64,000 nucleotides of DNA, taken from NCBI GenBank assembly GCA_041743425.1, contig JBGTMS010000041.1, positions 22,512-86,511 of the forward strand, in the 5' to 3' direction. The stretch comes from JTS-RE37 sp041743425. GTDB taxonomy: Bacteria > Bacteroidota > Bacteroidia > Flavobacteriales > Flavobacteriaceae. Each line of letters opens with the position of its first letter. Position 1 is the stretch's first letter. Positions 8,037 to 17,907 of this stretch are shown piece after piece. The position numbers and the translations under genes were made by a program. The notes below the pieces were generated by a model. It searched no databases and had not been told where the DNA came from. It saw nothing but the letters and a program-made list of their open reading frames with translations.

Positions 8037-9422
8037 ATGCTTCGATTTTACATCCTACTTTGCCTCATGCTTATGACCGGCCCGGGCCATGCACAAAAGC
8101 TTAGGGTAAGCGAGAACAACCGCTTTCTGGTACAGGAAGACGGTCAGCCTTTTTTCTGGGCGGGGGATACTGCCTGGGAATTATTTCACCGCTGCACCCG
8201 GGAAGATGCCATCTACTATCTTTCTGAGAGAGCCCGACAGGGATTTAACGTCATACAGGCAGTGGCTCTGGCGGAGATGGACGGTCTCAATGAACCGAAT
8301 TCTTATGGGGTCAGACCGCTGCTCGAGAATGATCCCGGTCGTCCCAATGAAGTATATTTTGAGCATGTGGATTATATCATCAATGCAGCCGATTCTCTTG
8401 GAATGTATATCGCCCTGTTGCCCACCTGGGGCGATAAGGTAAACAAAAGCACCTGGGGGAAGGGTCCGGAAATATTTTCTCCTGCGACTGCCTCGGAATT
8501 TGGAAAATGGATTGGAGAAAGATACAGGGAATATGACAATATCATCTGGATCATCGGCGGCGATCGCAATCCCAGGGAAGGATCCTCAGATATTGAAACA
8601 TGGAATGCGATGGCAGAAGCGATTGCAAAAGCCACCGGAGGCTATGATGCATCACTCATGAGCTTTCACCCTCAGCCAAAAGAGCCGGGAGGATCTTCGA
8701 CCTGGTTCCATCGCGAACCCTGGCTCGATTTTAATATGCATCAGACAGGGCATTGCCCCGACCGTGGAACCCATACCCACATCACACATGATTACCAATT
8801 GTCCCCCGTCAAGCCGGTCATGGACGGCGAACCGCTTTATGAAGACCATCCAAACTGCTTTAATGCCGAAGATCTTGGATACAGTATTCCCGAAAATATC
8901 AGGCGCATCATGTACTGGAATGTCTTTGCCGGTGCCTTCGGACAAACTTACGGTTGCCATGATGTATGGCAGATGTATGATGTGGAACGCGAACCTGTTA
9001 ACGGACCACTGCGACCATGGAAGCAGGCACTTGATCTGCCCATGGCCCGGCAGTTAAAACATCTAAAGAATCTTATGCTGTCACGCCCGTTTTTAACCAG
9101 AATTCCTGATCAGGCCATGGTTGTAGATCAACATCAGGACTGGAAGGATCATGTGATCGCCACCAGAGATGAAAATGGGAGTTATGCCATGATTTACTTT
9201 CCGACCGGAAAGGAAACACAACTCGACCTTTCAAATATTGATGGCGCCTACCTGAAAGGTTACTGGTACGATCCAAGAACCGGAAATTCCTTTCCTGCAT
9301 CGCTGGGAAAGTCAGCCATTTCCAGGATCAGCCCACCCACAAGCGGACAGGGCCAGGATTGGGTACTTGTGGTGGATACTACCAGCAGTACTTTTACAGT
9401 CCCGGGAGTAATTACAGATTAG
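8037..9422 (+). CDS. secreted DUF4038 (apiosidase-like) glycosidase
   Basis: A 461-residue exported protein with a signal peptide ending near GHAQ. The body matches the DUF4038 TIM-barrel type found in GH140 apiosidases and related proteins (FFWAGDTAWELFHR near the start; WIIGGDRNPREG in the middle), followed by a C-terminal beta-sandwich of the collagen-binding-like DUF that usually accompanies it (around residues 370-455). Family members remove side sugars from plant or algal polysaccharides, but characterised members are few, so the substrate here is open. It stands between a secreted amidase and a secreted M28 peptidase, each with its own gap of 60-70 bases. Confidence 0.85.
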   Translation: MLRFYILLCLMLMTGPGHAQKLRVSENNRFLVQEDGQPFFWAGDTAWELFHRCTREDAIYYLSERARQGFNVIQAVALAEMDGLNEPNSYGVRPLLENDPGRPNEVYFEHVDYIINAADSLGMYIALLPTWGDKVNKSTWGKGPEIFSPATASEFGKWIGERYREYDNIIWIIGGDRNPREGSSDIETWNAMAEAIAKATGGYDASLMSFHPQPKEPGGSSTWFHREPWLDFNMHQTGHCPDRGTHTHITHDYQLSPVKPVMDGEPLYEDHPNCFNAEDLGYSIPENIRRIMYWNVFAGAFGQTYGCHDVWQMYDVEREPVNGPLRPWKQALDLPMARQLKHLKNLMLSRPFLTRIPDQAMVVDQHQDWKDHVIATRDENGSYAMIYFPTGKETQLDLSNIDGAYLKGYWYDPRTGNSFPASLGKSAISRISPPTSGQGQDWVLVVDTTSSTFTVPGVITD

Positions 9423-9480
9423 CACGCTCCTTTATAAGTTTAAAAAAATAAAGTATCTTCCTCCGTAAAATATACACTCA

Positions 9481-11676
9481 ATGAAGCTATTTACGATCCT
9501 CTTCCTTACAACCCTATGCACTCAATTCCTTAACAGCCAAACCATCTTAGGTTTTCAAAAAGAAAGTGCCGCCAAAGAACTGGCAAGGGAAACGGCATTT
9601 CAGGATCAGTTATCTGCGGTAAACATGGACCGATGGATGAAAAAAATGGCGGCTGAACCGCATTGGGTTGGCACCGAATTCGGCCGGAAAAATGCCGAAT
9701 GGATGCTGGCACAATTCAAATCGTGGGGCTATGAAGCCAGAATAGATACATACGATGTGCTCTTCCCTTACCCTACCGAGCGCGTTTTGGAATTGACAGC
9801 CCCCACAGTTTATAAGGCCAAATTGACAGCCGTTCCTGTGGAAGGAGATCCATATACGGAACAGGGTGACGCCCTGCTGCCAAGCTACAATGCCTTCTCT
9901 ACCGACGGGGATGTGGAAGCTGAACTTGTATTCGTTAATTATGGCATTCCCGCGGACTACGAAGAGCTTGAAAAAATGGGGATAGATGTCAAGGGAAAAA
10001 TCGTTATCGCAAAATACTACGGTTCCTGGAGAGGAATAAAGCCCAAACTTGCCGCAGAAAAAGGAGCGATCGGGTGCATCATCTATTCTGATCCAGAAGA
10101 TGACGGATACGTCCAGGGAAATGTATATCCCAAAGGCGCGTTTAAAAATAAGACCGGCGTGCAACGCGGCTCGGTCATGGACATGCCATTGTACCCGGGC
10201 GATGTGCTTACACCGGGATACGCAGCCACAAAAGACGCGAAACGTCTGGATCGGAATAATGCTCCTACCATCACTAAAATCCCGGTATTACCGATTTCCT
10301 ATGAAGATGCCCAGCCTTTACTGGAGGCTCTGGAAGGTCAGATGGCCCCGGAGAGCTGGAGGGGCGGCTTGCCGATCAGCTATCACATTGGACCCGGGCC
10401 TGCAAAGGTGCATCTCAAACTTAGTTTCAAATGGGAACTGAAACCTGCCTACAACGTGATTGCCCACCTGAAAGGTACCGATTTTCCGGAACAGTGGGTT
10501 CTCCGGGGCAACCATCACGATGCATGGGTGCACGGTGCATCTGATCCTGTTAGCGGCATGGTGGCCCTGCTGGAAGAGGCCAGGGTTATAGGGGAAATGG
10601 CCAAAAAAGGTATGGGAAACCGACGTACCCTGGTGTATTGTGCCTGGGATGCGGAAGAACCAGGTCTTATCGGATCAACCGAGTGGGTTGAGGATCATAA
10701 GAAAGAACTGCAGGAAAAAGCGGTTGCCTATATAAACTCAGATAGCAATGGCAGAGGTTTTTTATCTGCAGGAGGTTCACATACCCTTCAGGCGATGGTG
10801 AGTGAAGTTGCAGGGGAAGTAAAAGATCCGCAGACCGGAGTTAGTATAAAGGAAAGAAAAATGGCGCAGGACCTTCTAAGCGGAAAGGAGGGTACCTTTG
10901 AATTAAGTGCCCTGGGCTCCGGTTCAGATTATACCCCTTTCATCCAACATGCCGGCATCCCTTCCCTTAACCTTGGGTTTGGCGGAGAGGATGAGGGCGG
11001 GGAATACCATACGATCTATGACACCTATACACATTATAAAAGGTTCAAGGATCCGGAACTGGCTTATGGGGTGGCGCTGGCGAATACAGCCGGCAGGATC
11101 GTACTGAGGATGGCCAATGCGGATGTATTGCCATTTGAATTTGAACAATGGTACACTACGGTATCAGGTTACCTAGAGGAAATCATGAAGGCCAGCGGAG
11201 AAATGAGGCAGTCGGTGGAGAAGCATAACGGTATGCTTGATAAAAACGCCTTTAAACTGGCAGCCGATCCAACCAAACCATTTACCAATCCCGCAAGGAA
11301 GGAAGTTGTTCCATATCTCGATTTTTCACCAGTTCAGAATGCGATGGCCGTGCTGAAGAACAATATTGAAACATTGAAAAAGGAGGATTTTACCAAATGG
11401 TCTGACGAGAAATTACGGACATTGAATGGCAAATTGATGAAAATGGAACAGGCGCTGACAGATGAGGGTGGCCTTCCGAGGCGTTCCTGGTATAAACACC
11501 GGATCTACGCCCCCGGATTTTATACAGGTTACGGAGTCAAAACGCTACCCGGGGTACGGGAGGCCATTGAACAAAAGAACTGGAAAGAGGCCAGGGAAGA
11601 AATAGGCAAACTGGCTAAAACACTCGAAGCTTTTAATACCCGGATCACCGAACTTTATGGCATGAAAAGCATCTGA
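9481..11676 (+). CDS. exported M28 peptidase, glutamate carboxypeptidase II (PSMA)-like
   Basis: A 731-residue protein with the PSMA/transferrin-receptor layout: signal peptide (residues 1-19), a PA (protease-associated) insert at about 115-300, the M28 catalytic domain at about 320-540 and a helical TFR-dimerisation domain at the C-terminus. The two-zinc site is readable as RGNHHDAWVHGASDP (about residue 343 onward), DAEEPGLIGS, INSDSN and EYHTIYDTYTH. Homologues release C-terminal acidic amino acids from peptides. Together with the neighbouring M20 amidases it points to external peptide or amide use. A second exported carboxypeptidase (M14) is encoded at 38 kb. Confidence 0.93.
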   Translation: MKLFTILFLTTLCTQFLNSQTILGFQKESAAKELARETAFQDQLSAVNMDRWMKKMAAEPHWVGTEFGRKNAEWMLAQFKSWGYEARIDTYDVLFPYPTERVLELTAPTVYKAKLTAVPVEGDPYTEQGDALLPSYNAFSTDGDVEAELVFVNYGIPADYEELEKMGIDVKGKIVIAKYYGSWRGIKPKLAAEKGAIGCIIYSDPEDDGYVQGNVYPKGAFKNKTGVQRGSVMDMPLYPGDVLTPGYAATKDAKRLDRNNAPTITKIPVLPISYEDAQPLLEALEGQMAPESWRGGLPISYHIGPGPAKVHLKLSFKWELKPAYNVIAHLKGTDFPEQWVLRGNHHDAWVHGASDPVSGMVALLEEARVIGEMAKKGMGNRRTLVYCAWDAEEPGLIGSTEWVEDHKKELQEKAVAYINSDSNGRGFLSAGGSHTLQAMVSEVAGEVKDPQTGVSIKERKMAQDLLSGKEGTFELSALGSGSDYTPFIQHAGIPSLNLGFGGEDEGGEYHTIYDTYTHYKRFKDPELAYGVALANTAGRIVLRMANADVLPFEFEQWYTTVSGYLEEIMKASGEMRQSVEKHNGMLDKNAFKLAADPTKPFTNPARKEVVPYLDFSPVQNAMAVLKNNIETLKKEDFTKWSDEKLRTLNGKLMKMEQALTDEGGLPRRSWYKHRIYAPGFYTGYGVKTLPGVREAIEQKNWKEAREEIGKLAKTLEAFNTRITELYGMKSI

Positions 11677-11740
11677 AATTTAGGATGAGGGTTCATGGAC
11701 TGATCAAATTTTCAACCTTAAAAGAACAACTGAGATACTT

Positions 11741-14700
11741 ATGAAATATCAGAAATCCTTGCTGCATGTGGCCTGCGCCGCTATCCTTAGCTGCAGTATT
11801 TCCTGCGGAGAAAAATCGAATGTAGCGAAAGAAACACCCCTTACCATCAGCACGGACTCTGCCACAGCCATGCAGTATGCTAAGGAGAGTCGTAATAATA
11901 TTTCCGCCAAACTTGCGGACGGTCTGCAACTCAACCTCTGGGCATCAGACTCTTTGGCACCTGATCCCATTGCCATGGATATTGATGATCGTGGTCGGGT
12001 GTATCTCACAAGAACTAATCGCCAGAAAAATTCGGAATTTGACATTCGGAGTCACCAGGATTGGATGATTCCTTCGATTTCCTTTCAAACCGTGGAAGAC
12101 AGGCGGGAATTCCTGAAAAAGGAATTTTCCGAGGATAAAAGCGAGCAAAACTCCTGGCTTGAAGACCTTAATAATGACAGCATCCACGACTGGAAAGATC
12201 TGGCTGTGGAAAAGGAAGAAGTATGGAAACTGGAGGATTTGGACGGCAATGGGATCGCAGACCGGTCAACCCGTATCTTAAATGATTTCAACGAAGAAAT
12301 CACGGATGTCGCGGGTGCTTTGTTGGTGACAGATGATGCTACCTATATCGGAGTGGGGCCGGATATGTGGCGCGTAACCGATTCAAATGAAGATGGGGTG
12401 TTGGATACCAAAAAAAGCCTTGCTCACGGATTCGCAGTACATATTGGTTTTGGGGGACACGGGATGTCAGGGGCCATTCAGGGCCCGGATGGTAAAATAT
12501 ATTGGGGAATTGGGGACATCGGCGCGAACCTAACGGCGGTGGACGGTTCAAAATATGCCTATCCCAACCAGGGAATTATTGTCAGGTGTAATCCGGACGG
12601 GAGTGATTTTGAGGTATTTGCCCGTGGGTTGCGAAATACCCATGAATTTGTATTTGATCCCTATGGAAATATCATTTCTTCAGATAATGACGGGGATCAT
12701 AGCGGGGAAAGCGAACGTCTTGTGCACATTGTTGAAGGGTCAGATGCAGGATGGCGATCCAACTGGCAATACGGAAAATATAACGATCCCAAAAATAACG
12801 AGTATAAGGTGTGGATGGATGAGCGGTTGTATGTTCCACGATGGGAAGGACAGGCGGCTTACATCATACCTCCTATCCGCAATTTCCACAATGGTCCCAC
12901 CGGTATGGTCTTCAACCCTGGCACCGCTCTCGGCACCGCTTGGCTGAATAAATTTTTCCTGGTGGAATTTGTGGGAGATCCGAGCCTTTCCCATATCTGG
13001 GCTTTTGATCTGAAGCCAAAAGGAGCCTCATTTGAACTGAATACAGAAACAGATTTTCTCAGTGGTGTACTTCCAACAGGGATCCGGTTCGGACCTGACG
13101 GAGCTCTGTATGTCGCAGACTGGATCAATGGCTGGAATACAAAAAATTATGGCCGTGTATGGAAAGTAGATGTGGCCGAAGGCAAAAACGATCTGGAAAA
13201 AGAAAGGCTCGAAACGCAACGCTTACTAAATCTTGAATTCGATAATGAATCCACCGCCAACCTGGCGGCACTTCTGCGCAATGCTGATATGCGCGTCAGG
13301 CAAAAAGCGCAATTTGAATTGGCCCGTCGTACGTTTTGGGGTTTCCGTACCCTCAAAAGGGTCATAATTGAAGAAAAAAATCAGTTGGCGCGAATCCATG
13401 GTATATGGGGAATTGGTCAGCTTGCAGCCGGAGATATAAAAAACGCATCTCCATTATTGGATCTGCTGGCGGATCCGGATCCTGAAATTATTGCTCAGTC
13501 GGCGAAAGTCCTGGGGGATGTCAGGTATATAGATGCAGGGCCTCATCTTATTGCACTTCTTAAGCACAACAGTGACCGGGTCAGATTTTTTGCCGCACAG
13601 GCATTGGGAAGGATTGCTCACAAGAATGCTGTGTCGCCGCTGCTCGCTATGATCTCGGCAAATGCCGATAAGGATATTTACCTGCGACACGCAGCGGTAC
13701 TTGCTTTGTCCAGGATCGGGGAGGTCGGTCCGATTATAAATCTGGCTGGTAGTCCGGAAAGGAGTCTCAGGATTGCGGCGGTGTTGGTACTACGGCAATT
13801 GGGTAACCCCGAAGTATCACGTTTTTTGAATGACCAGGATGAATATATCGTGACAGAGGCGGCGAGGGCAATAAATGATGACTTGTCTATTGAAAATGCG
13901 CTCCCGGCCCTCGCCTCACAACTCACACAATCCCACTTTACCTCAGAACCGCTGATCAGAAGAAGTATTAACGCCGCCCTCCGGGTCGGGGGGGAACCCG
14001 AACTGGAGGGCCTTATCGCTTTTGCCAAACGAAAAGATATCCCCGGCAATCTCAGGGGTGAAGCCTTGGCCACCATTGGCAGTTGGTCCTCCCCTTCCGT
14101 ATTGGACCGGGTTGACGGCAGATTCAGAGGAGTTATAAAGCGGGATTCCACCCTGGTGAAACGCAAAATTGAAGGAGATATTCCTGAATTTCTCAGGGAT
14201 TCGGATCCTAATTTACTCATAGGGGTTTCTAAGGTTCTCAGGTCCCTTGGAATTACCCAGTATAACAAGGAGCTGAATGAACTGTTTTTACGTCATTCCG
14301 CGGCTCCCGTCCGGGCGGCTATGCTGGAAGCTTTGGCGTCCCTAAATTACGAAAAAATCGGAGCCTCCATGCAAAGGGGCATGCGGGACAGTGACCAGGA
14401 AGTGCGGACTGCTGCGGTTGGTCTTATCCCGGAATTGGATATCTCCACAAAGGAATTACCCCTGATCGTAGGTCCTATTTTCAGGAATGGCTCTCTCAGA
14501 GAACAACAGCGCATGCTCGATGTACTGGGAGAACTGCCATTGGAAAAGAGTGAACCGGTTTTATTGCAGTTGATTAATCAGGCCTCCAGAGGGGAGCTGC
14601 CCAAGGGCGTATTACTGGATCTGGCGGAAGCAGTAGAAGCGACGAATTCAGAAAGTCTGATCGCTGCCCAGGAAGCCAATAAACAAGAAGGTGAAAACTC

Positions 14701-15169
14701 AGATGACTTTGCAGAAACCCTTTATGGGGGTCAGTGGTGGCCAGGTGCTACCGTATTCAAGAACAATCCCGCAGCTCAATGTGTCCGATGTCATTCCCTG
14801 GATGGGTCAGGTGGCAAAGTTGGGCCACCCCTTGACAATATAGGCAATATCCTGAGCAGAGAGCAATTACTGGAGTCGCTGATCGCGCCAGGGGCCCGTC
14901 TCGCGCCTGGCTTCGGCGCCGTGGCCATTACTCTGAAGGATGGTCAAACGGTACGGGGAATACTGGAAGAGGAATCAGCTGTTGAAATTATTGTACGGAC
15001 TTCAGATGCGGAACCCATGGAAATTCCGGTTGGCAGGATTCAAAAAAGAGAGAATATGCCTTCGGCAATGCCAGCCATGGGGCAGGTACTGAGCAAGCGG
15101 GAGCTCCGGAATCTTATAGAATTTCTTTCTGCCCTTAAGACAGATCAAAAGACCGGTGAAAGCTTATGA
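11741..15169 (+). CDS. lipoprotein with PVC-type dehydrogenase propeller, HEAT repeats and c-type cytochrome
   Basis: A 1142-residue exported protein with a signal peptide and lipobox-like SISC near residue 22. About residues 45-490 form a sugar dehydrogenase-like beta-propeller (PVC-type membrane-bound dehydrogenase, with DNDGDHSGESERL and FHNGPTGMVFNPGT). Residues about 500-970 are HEAT repeats (alternating helices such as PLLDLLADPDPEIIAQSAKVLG). The C-terminus is a cytochrome c domain with one heme site, CVRCH at residues 1014-1018, and a later Met-rich MPSAMPAMGQ segment that can supply the axial ligand. The likely role is oxidation of a sugar or alcohol at the cell surface, passing electrons to the heme. 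Substrate and partner are unknown. Confidence 0.9.
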   Translation: MKYQKSLLHVACAAILSCSISCGEKSNVAKETPLTISTDSATAMQYAKESRNNISAKLADGLQLNLWASDSLAPDPIAMDIDDRGRVYLTRTNRQKNSEFDIRSHQDWMIPSISFQTVEDRREFLKKEFSEDKSEQNSWLEDLNNDSIHDWKDLAVEKEEVWKLEDLDGNGIADRSTRILNDFNEEITDVAGALLVTDDATYIGVGPDMWRVTDSNEDGVLDTKKSLAHGFAVHIGFGGHGMSGAIQGPDGKIYWGIGDIGANLTAVDGSKYAYPNQGIIVRCNPDGSDFEVFARGLRNTHEFVFDPYGNIISSDNDGDHSGESERLVHIVEGSDAGWRSNWQYGKYNDPKNNEYKVWMDERLYVPRWEGQAAYIIPPIRNFHNGPTGMVFNPGTALGTAWLNKFFLVEFVGDPSLSHIWAFDLKPKGASFELNTETDFLSGVLPTGIRFGPDGALYVADWINGWNTKNYGRVWKVDVAEGKNDLEKERLETQRLLNLEFDNESTANLAALLRNADMRVRQKAQFELARRTFWGFRTLKRVIIEEKNQLARIHGIWGIGQLAAGDIKNASPLLDLLADPDPEIIAQSAKVLGDVRYIDAGPHLIALLKHNSDRVRFFAAQALGRIAHKNAVSPLLAMISANADKDIYLRHAAVLALSRIGEVGPIINLAGSPERSLRIAAVLVLRQLGNPEVSRFLNDQDEYIVTEAARAINDDLSIENALPALASQLTQSHFTSEPLIRRSINAALRVGGEPELEGLIAFAKRKDIPGNLRGEALATIGSWSSPSVLDRVDGRFRGVIKRDSTLVKRKIEGDIPEFLRDSDPNLLIGVSKVLRSLGITQYNKELNELFLRHSAAPVRAAMLEALASLNYEKIGASMQRGMRDSDQEVRTAAVGLIPELDISTKELPLIVGPIFRNGSLREQQRMLDVLGELPLEKSEPVLLQLINQASRGELPKGVLLDLAEAVEATNSESLIAAQEANKQEGENSDDFAETLYGGQWWPGATVFKNNPAAQCVRCHSLDGSGGKVGPPLDNIGNILSREQLLESLIAPGARLAPGFGAVAITLKDGQTVRGILEEESAVEIIVRTSDAEPMEIPVGRIQKRENMPSAMPAMGQVLSKRELRNLIEFLSALKTDQKTGESL

Positions 15170-15233
15170 AACCAAATGGTGCGCCCATCAAAGAAATCTG
15201 AGATTTCATATAGGTCAATTGCCGCGTACATAT

Positions 15234-15241
15234 TATATTTG
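15234..15241 (+). promoter_or_regulatory. candidate -7 promoter element
   Basis: TATATTTG matches the Bacteroidota -7 consensus TAnnTTTG exactly. It lies about 80 bases before the chosen ATG of the TPR protein. No good -33 element is seen at the right distance. Confidence 0.35.
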
Positions 15242-15323
15242 AGTGACGGCATATCCTTTAGATAGTACGCAGGGTATCCGGTGTTCCCCCCCATTTATTA
15301 CATCTAATCTCAATCCTACACCA

Positions 15324-17051
15324 ATGAAAACAAAAGTGCTTTGGGGTATATTGACAGTTGTAGCAGCTGCCCTCGCCGTCATTCTACCCAATACCCAAAA
15401 AATTCAAACTGATCCACCACAAAATGCCTCTTTCTATTCCATTAAATGTACCGCGGCCAAATTCCTGCTGAGTGGTGTGGATACCACACGCCAAATATCA
15501 CCACTATTTGAAAACCTGGGGAATCTCAGTTTTTCCATAAGCGTTGAGGATCCGCTGGCCCAAAAATTTTTTGATCAGGGCCTGCGCCTGATCTTTGCGT
15601 TTAACCACGCCGAGGCCCACCGGTCATTTATGGAGGTTGCTCGCCTGGAGCCAGGGGCTGCCATGGCCTACTGGGGACAGGCTTTCACCCTGGGACCCAA
15701 TATTAATGACCCTTTGCCGGATGATGAAAGGAAAAAGAAATATTTTGAAGCGCTTCAGAGAGCGAATCAGCTGGCCGGAACTGCCAGCAGGAAAGAGCAG
15801 AACCTTATTACAGCGCTGAACTCCCGTTACAATAAGGATATCAGCCACGATATTACAAAACTTAACCTTGATTTTATGAAAGCCATGGCTGAAGCGGCCA
15901 AAAAATTCCCTGAAGATCCCACGGTACTTACCTTATATGCAGATGCCATAATGAATACGATGCCATGGAACTACTGGGATAATCAGGGTGGTCCGGCGGC
16001 AAATACAACAGAAGCAAAGGAAGCGCTGGAAAAGGCAATTTCACTGGATCCCGATCATCCGGGCGCCCATCATGCCTATATCCATCTGATGGAATTGCCA
16101 CAACCAGAGGCCGCGGTACCAAGTGCTGATATACTTGGTTCGCTGATGCCGGCAGCCGGTCATATTGTACATATGCCGTCTCATATTTATATAAGGGTGG
16201 GCAGGTACAAGGATGCCGTTAAAGCCAATGAACTTGCCATTCTGGCCGATGAGGACTATATATCCCAATGTTATTCCCAGGGGATGTATCCTCTTGGTTA
16301 CTATCCCCACAACCTTCATTTTCTGTGGTCTGCAGCAAGTTTACTGGGGGATAGCGAAAAAGCGATAGCCGCCGCCAGGAAAACGGCAGAAAAAGTTCCG
16401 GTCGGAGAATTGGCGACGCTTCCTTTCCTTCAGGATTTCGCTTCGACTCCATTACTTGCCTATACCCGTTTTGGAAAATGGAATGACATCCTTACTATTC
16501 CCTATCCCGGGGATCAGTATAAGCACCTGAAACTCATCTGGCACTATGCAAGGGGTATTGCTTTTATTAGAAAGGGGAACCTTCCGGAAGCAAGCGAGGA
16601 GTATGACGCTCTCGCCTCCTTGTCAAAGGATAAGGAACTTGAAAATATTGTTGCGAATTATACCAATCCCAGTTCAAAGATTGCCCTGGTTGCAGAGAGG
16701 GTCCTGGCAGGAGAATTGGCAGCGGCGCAAGGGGATATGACCAATGCCGTCTCGCGGCTAAAGGAAGCCGCGGCATATGAAGATGCGTTGACCTACAGTG
16801 AACCCACAGCCTGGCACATTCCTGTAAGACAGAGTCTGGGCGCCGTGCTGATCCGGGCCGGAAATTACAAAGAGGCAGAGAAAATCTACCGGGAAGATTT
16901 GCAGAATCTCAGGCAAAACGGTTGGTCGCTGATAGGACTTTACAAGAGTCTGAGTGAGCAGGGAAAAAATGAAGAAGCCAAGCATATCAGGAAGGAATAT
17001 GATAGTGCGTGGGCAGATGCAGACATTCAGATAAGTTCATCTGTACTTTGA
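15324..17051 (+). CDS. exported TPR-repeat protein
   Basis: A 575-residue protein beginning with a hydrophobic signal or anchor (KVLWGILTVVAAALAVILP), then tetratricopeptide-like helical repeats (for example AEAHRSFMEVARLEPGAAMAYW and ALEKAISLDPDHPGAHHAYI), with further repeats toward the C-terminus. TPR proteins are scaffolds; no enzymatic motif is visible. ATG 15324 is preferred to the GTG at 15243 because it gives a proper signal peptide directly at the N-terminus. The protein lies between the cytochrome-containing dehydrogenase and a SCO1-type copper protein, so a role in assembling or docking a surface redox system is possible, as an inference from context. Confidence 0.85.
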   Translation: MKTKVLWGILTVVAAALAVILPNTQKIQTDPPQNASFYSIKCTAAKFLLSGVDTTRQISPLFENLGNLSFSISVEDPLAQKFFDQGLRLIFAFNHAEAHRSFMEVARLEPGAAMAYWGQAFTLGPNINDPLPDDERKKKYFEALQRANQLAGTASRKEQNLITALNSRYNKDISHDITKLNLDFMKAMAEAAKKFPEDPTVLTLYADAIMNTMPWNYWDNQGGPAANTTEAKEALEKAISLDPDHPGAHHAYIHLMELPQPEAAVPSADILGSLMPAAGHIVHMPSHIYIRVGRYKDAVKANELAILADEDYISQCYSQGMYPLGYYPHNLHFLWSAASLLGDSEKAIAAARKTAEKVPVGELATLPFLQDFASTPLLAYTRFGKWNDILTIPYPGDQYKHLKLIWHYARGIAFIRKGNLPEASEEYDALASLSKDKELENIVANYTNPSSKIALVAERVLAGELAAAQGDMTNAVSRLKEAAAYEDALTYSEPTAWHIPVRQSLGAVLIRAGNYKEAEKIYREDLQNLRQNGWSLIGLYKSLSEQGKNEEAKHIRKEYDSAWADADIQISSSVL

Positions 17052-17088
17052 CTGTCAGTGAGGCATCTTTTGCCGAATAATTCAACCT

Positions 17089-17736
17089 ATGTGGCTGTGC
17101 CATTATAAACTCCGATGCTTCCTATTCGCCATCCTGGTTTCCTTACTTCCTTCAGGATGCGGAAGCAAGGCTGATAAAGCGCTTCCTGTTTTTGAACCCT
17201 CTGATATCCATCCTTCACTTGTCGATACCCATCTTCGCGATAAAGTAAGCCCGCACCACGTTTCCGACTTTAAACTCATCAACCAATTCGGTGATACCAT
17301 TACTCAAAAAGAATTCAGTGATAGAATATACGTGGTGGATTTCTTTTTTACCCGGTGCCCGACTATCTGCCCGGTAATGAGCCTTAATATGGCTAAAATT
17401 CAGGAGGCATTCAAAGAAGAAAACAGGCTGTTATTACTATCCGTGACGGTTACCCCTGAATATGACAGTGTGCCGGTGTTGTATGAATATGCCCAGGAGA
17501 AGGGGGCTATCCCTTCTAAGTGGCATATTACCACAGGCGATAAAAAGCATATTTATGAGCTGGCCCGTAAAAGTTATTTTATGGTAAGTGATGAGGGGGA
17601 TGGAGGTCTTCAGGATTTCATTCATACGGCAAACTTCGAGTTAATTGATGCTGCGGGCCGCATAAGGGGCATCTATGACGGGACGAGTTTGGAGGAAACA
17701 GAACGACTCATTGCCGATATCCGTAGTCTTCTCTGA
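17089..17736 (+). CDS. SCO1/SenC-family copper chaperone lipoprotein
   Basis: A 215-residue thioredoxin-fold protein of the SCO1/SenC/PrrC family, which delivers copper to the CuA site of cytochrome oxidase or acts as a thiol reductase. The copper ligands are present: CPTIC (Cys90, Cys94) and the distal His179 in FIHTANFELID. The N-terminus is a signal peptide with a lipobox-like PSGC (Cys24). It follows the TPR gene by 37 bases and may share its transcript. No oxidase genes are in the window, so its client is not identified. Confidence 0.92.
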   Translation: MWLCHYKLRCFLFAILVSLLPSGCGSKADKALPVFEPSDIHPSLVDTHLRDKVSPHHVSDFKLINQFGDTITQKEFSDRIYVVDFFFTRCPTICPVMSLNMAKIQEAFKEENRLLLLSVTVTPEYDSVPVLYEYAQEKGAIPSKWHITTGDKKHIYELARKSYFMVSDEGDGGLQDFIHTANFELIDAAGRIRGIYDGTSLEETERLIADIRSLL

Positions 17737-17907
17737 ATAAATGGTATGGAAGCCCCGGTCAAGACCGATACCCTTTTTCCGATCCATGGGTCCGGGAATC
17801 AGACCACATCTTCCCGTCCACTGAAACGGAACGCGAAGGTGGATTAAAAAAATTAATATCTTTCGGAGGGAAATACTTCCCTGACCTTATTTCTCATACC
17901 TCAGAAT
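17737..17907 (+). promoter_or_regulatory. intergenic region with candidate -7 box for the SMP-30 gene
   Basis: TATCTTTC at 17857-17864 matches TAnnTTTG except for the last base and lies about 43 bases before the ATG at 17908. A 33-codon open frame at 17746-17847 is also present, without a recognisable product; I do not call it a gene. Confidence 0.3.

Noticed and set aside
17746..17847. 33-codon frame between the SCO1 and SMP-30 genes
   Set aside because: No similarity and no ribosome binding site; a chance frame in GC-richer DNA.
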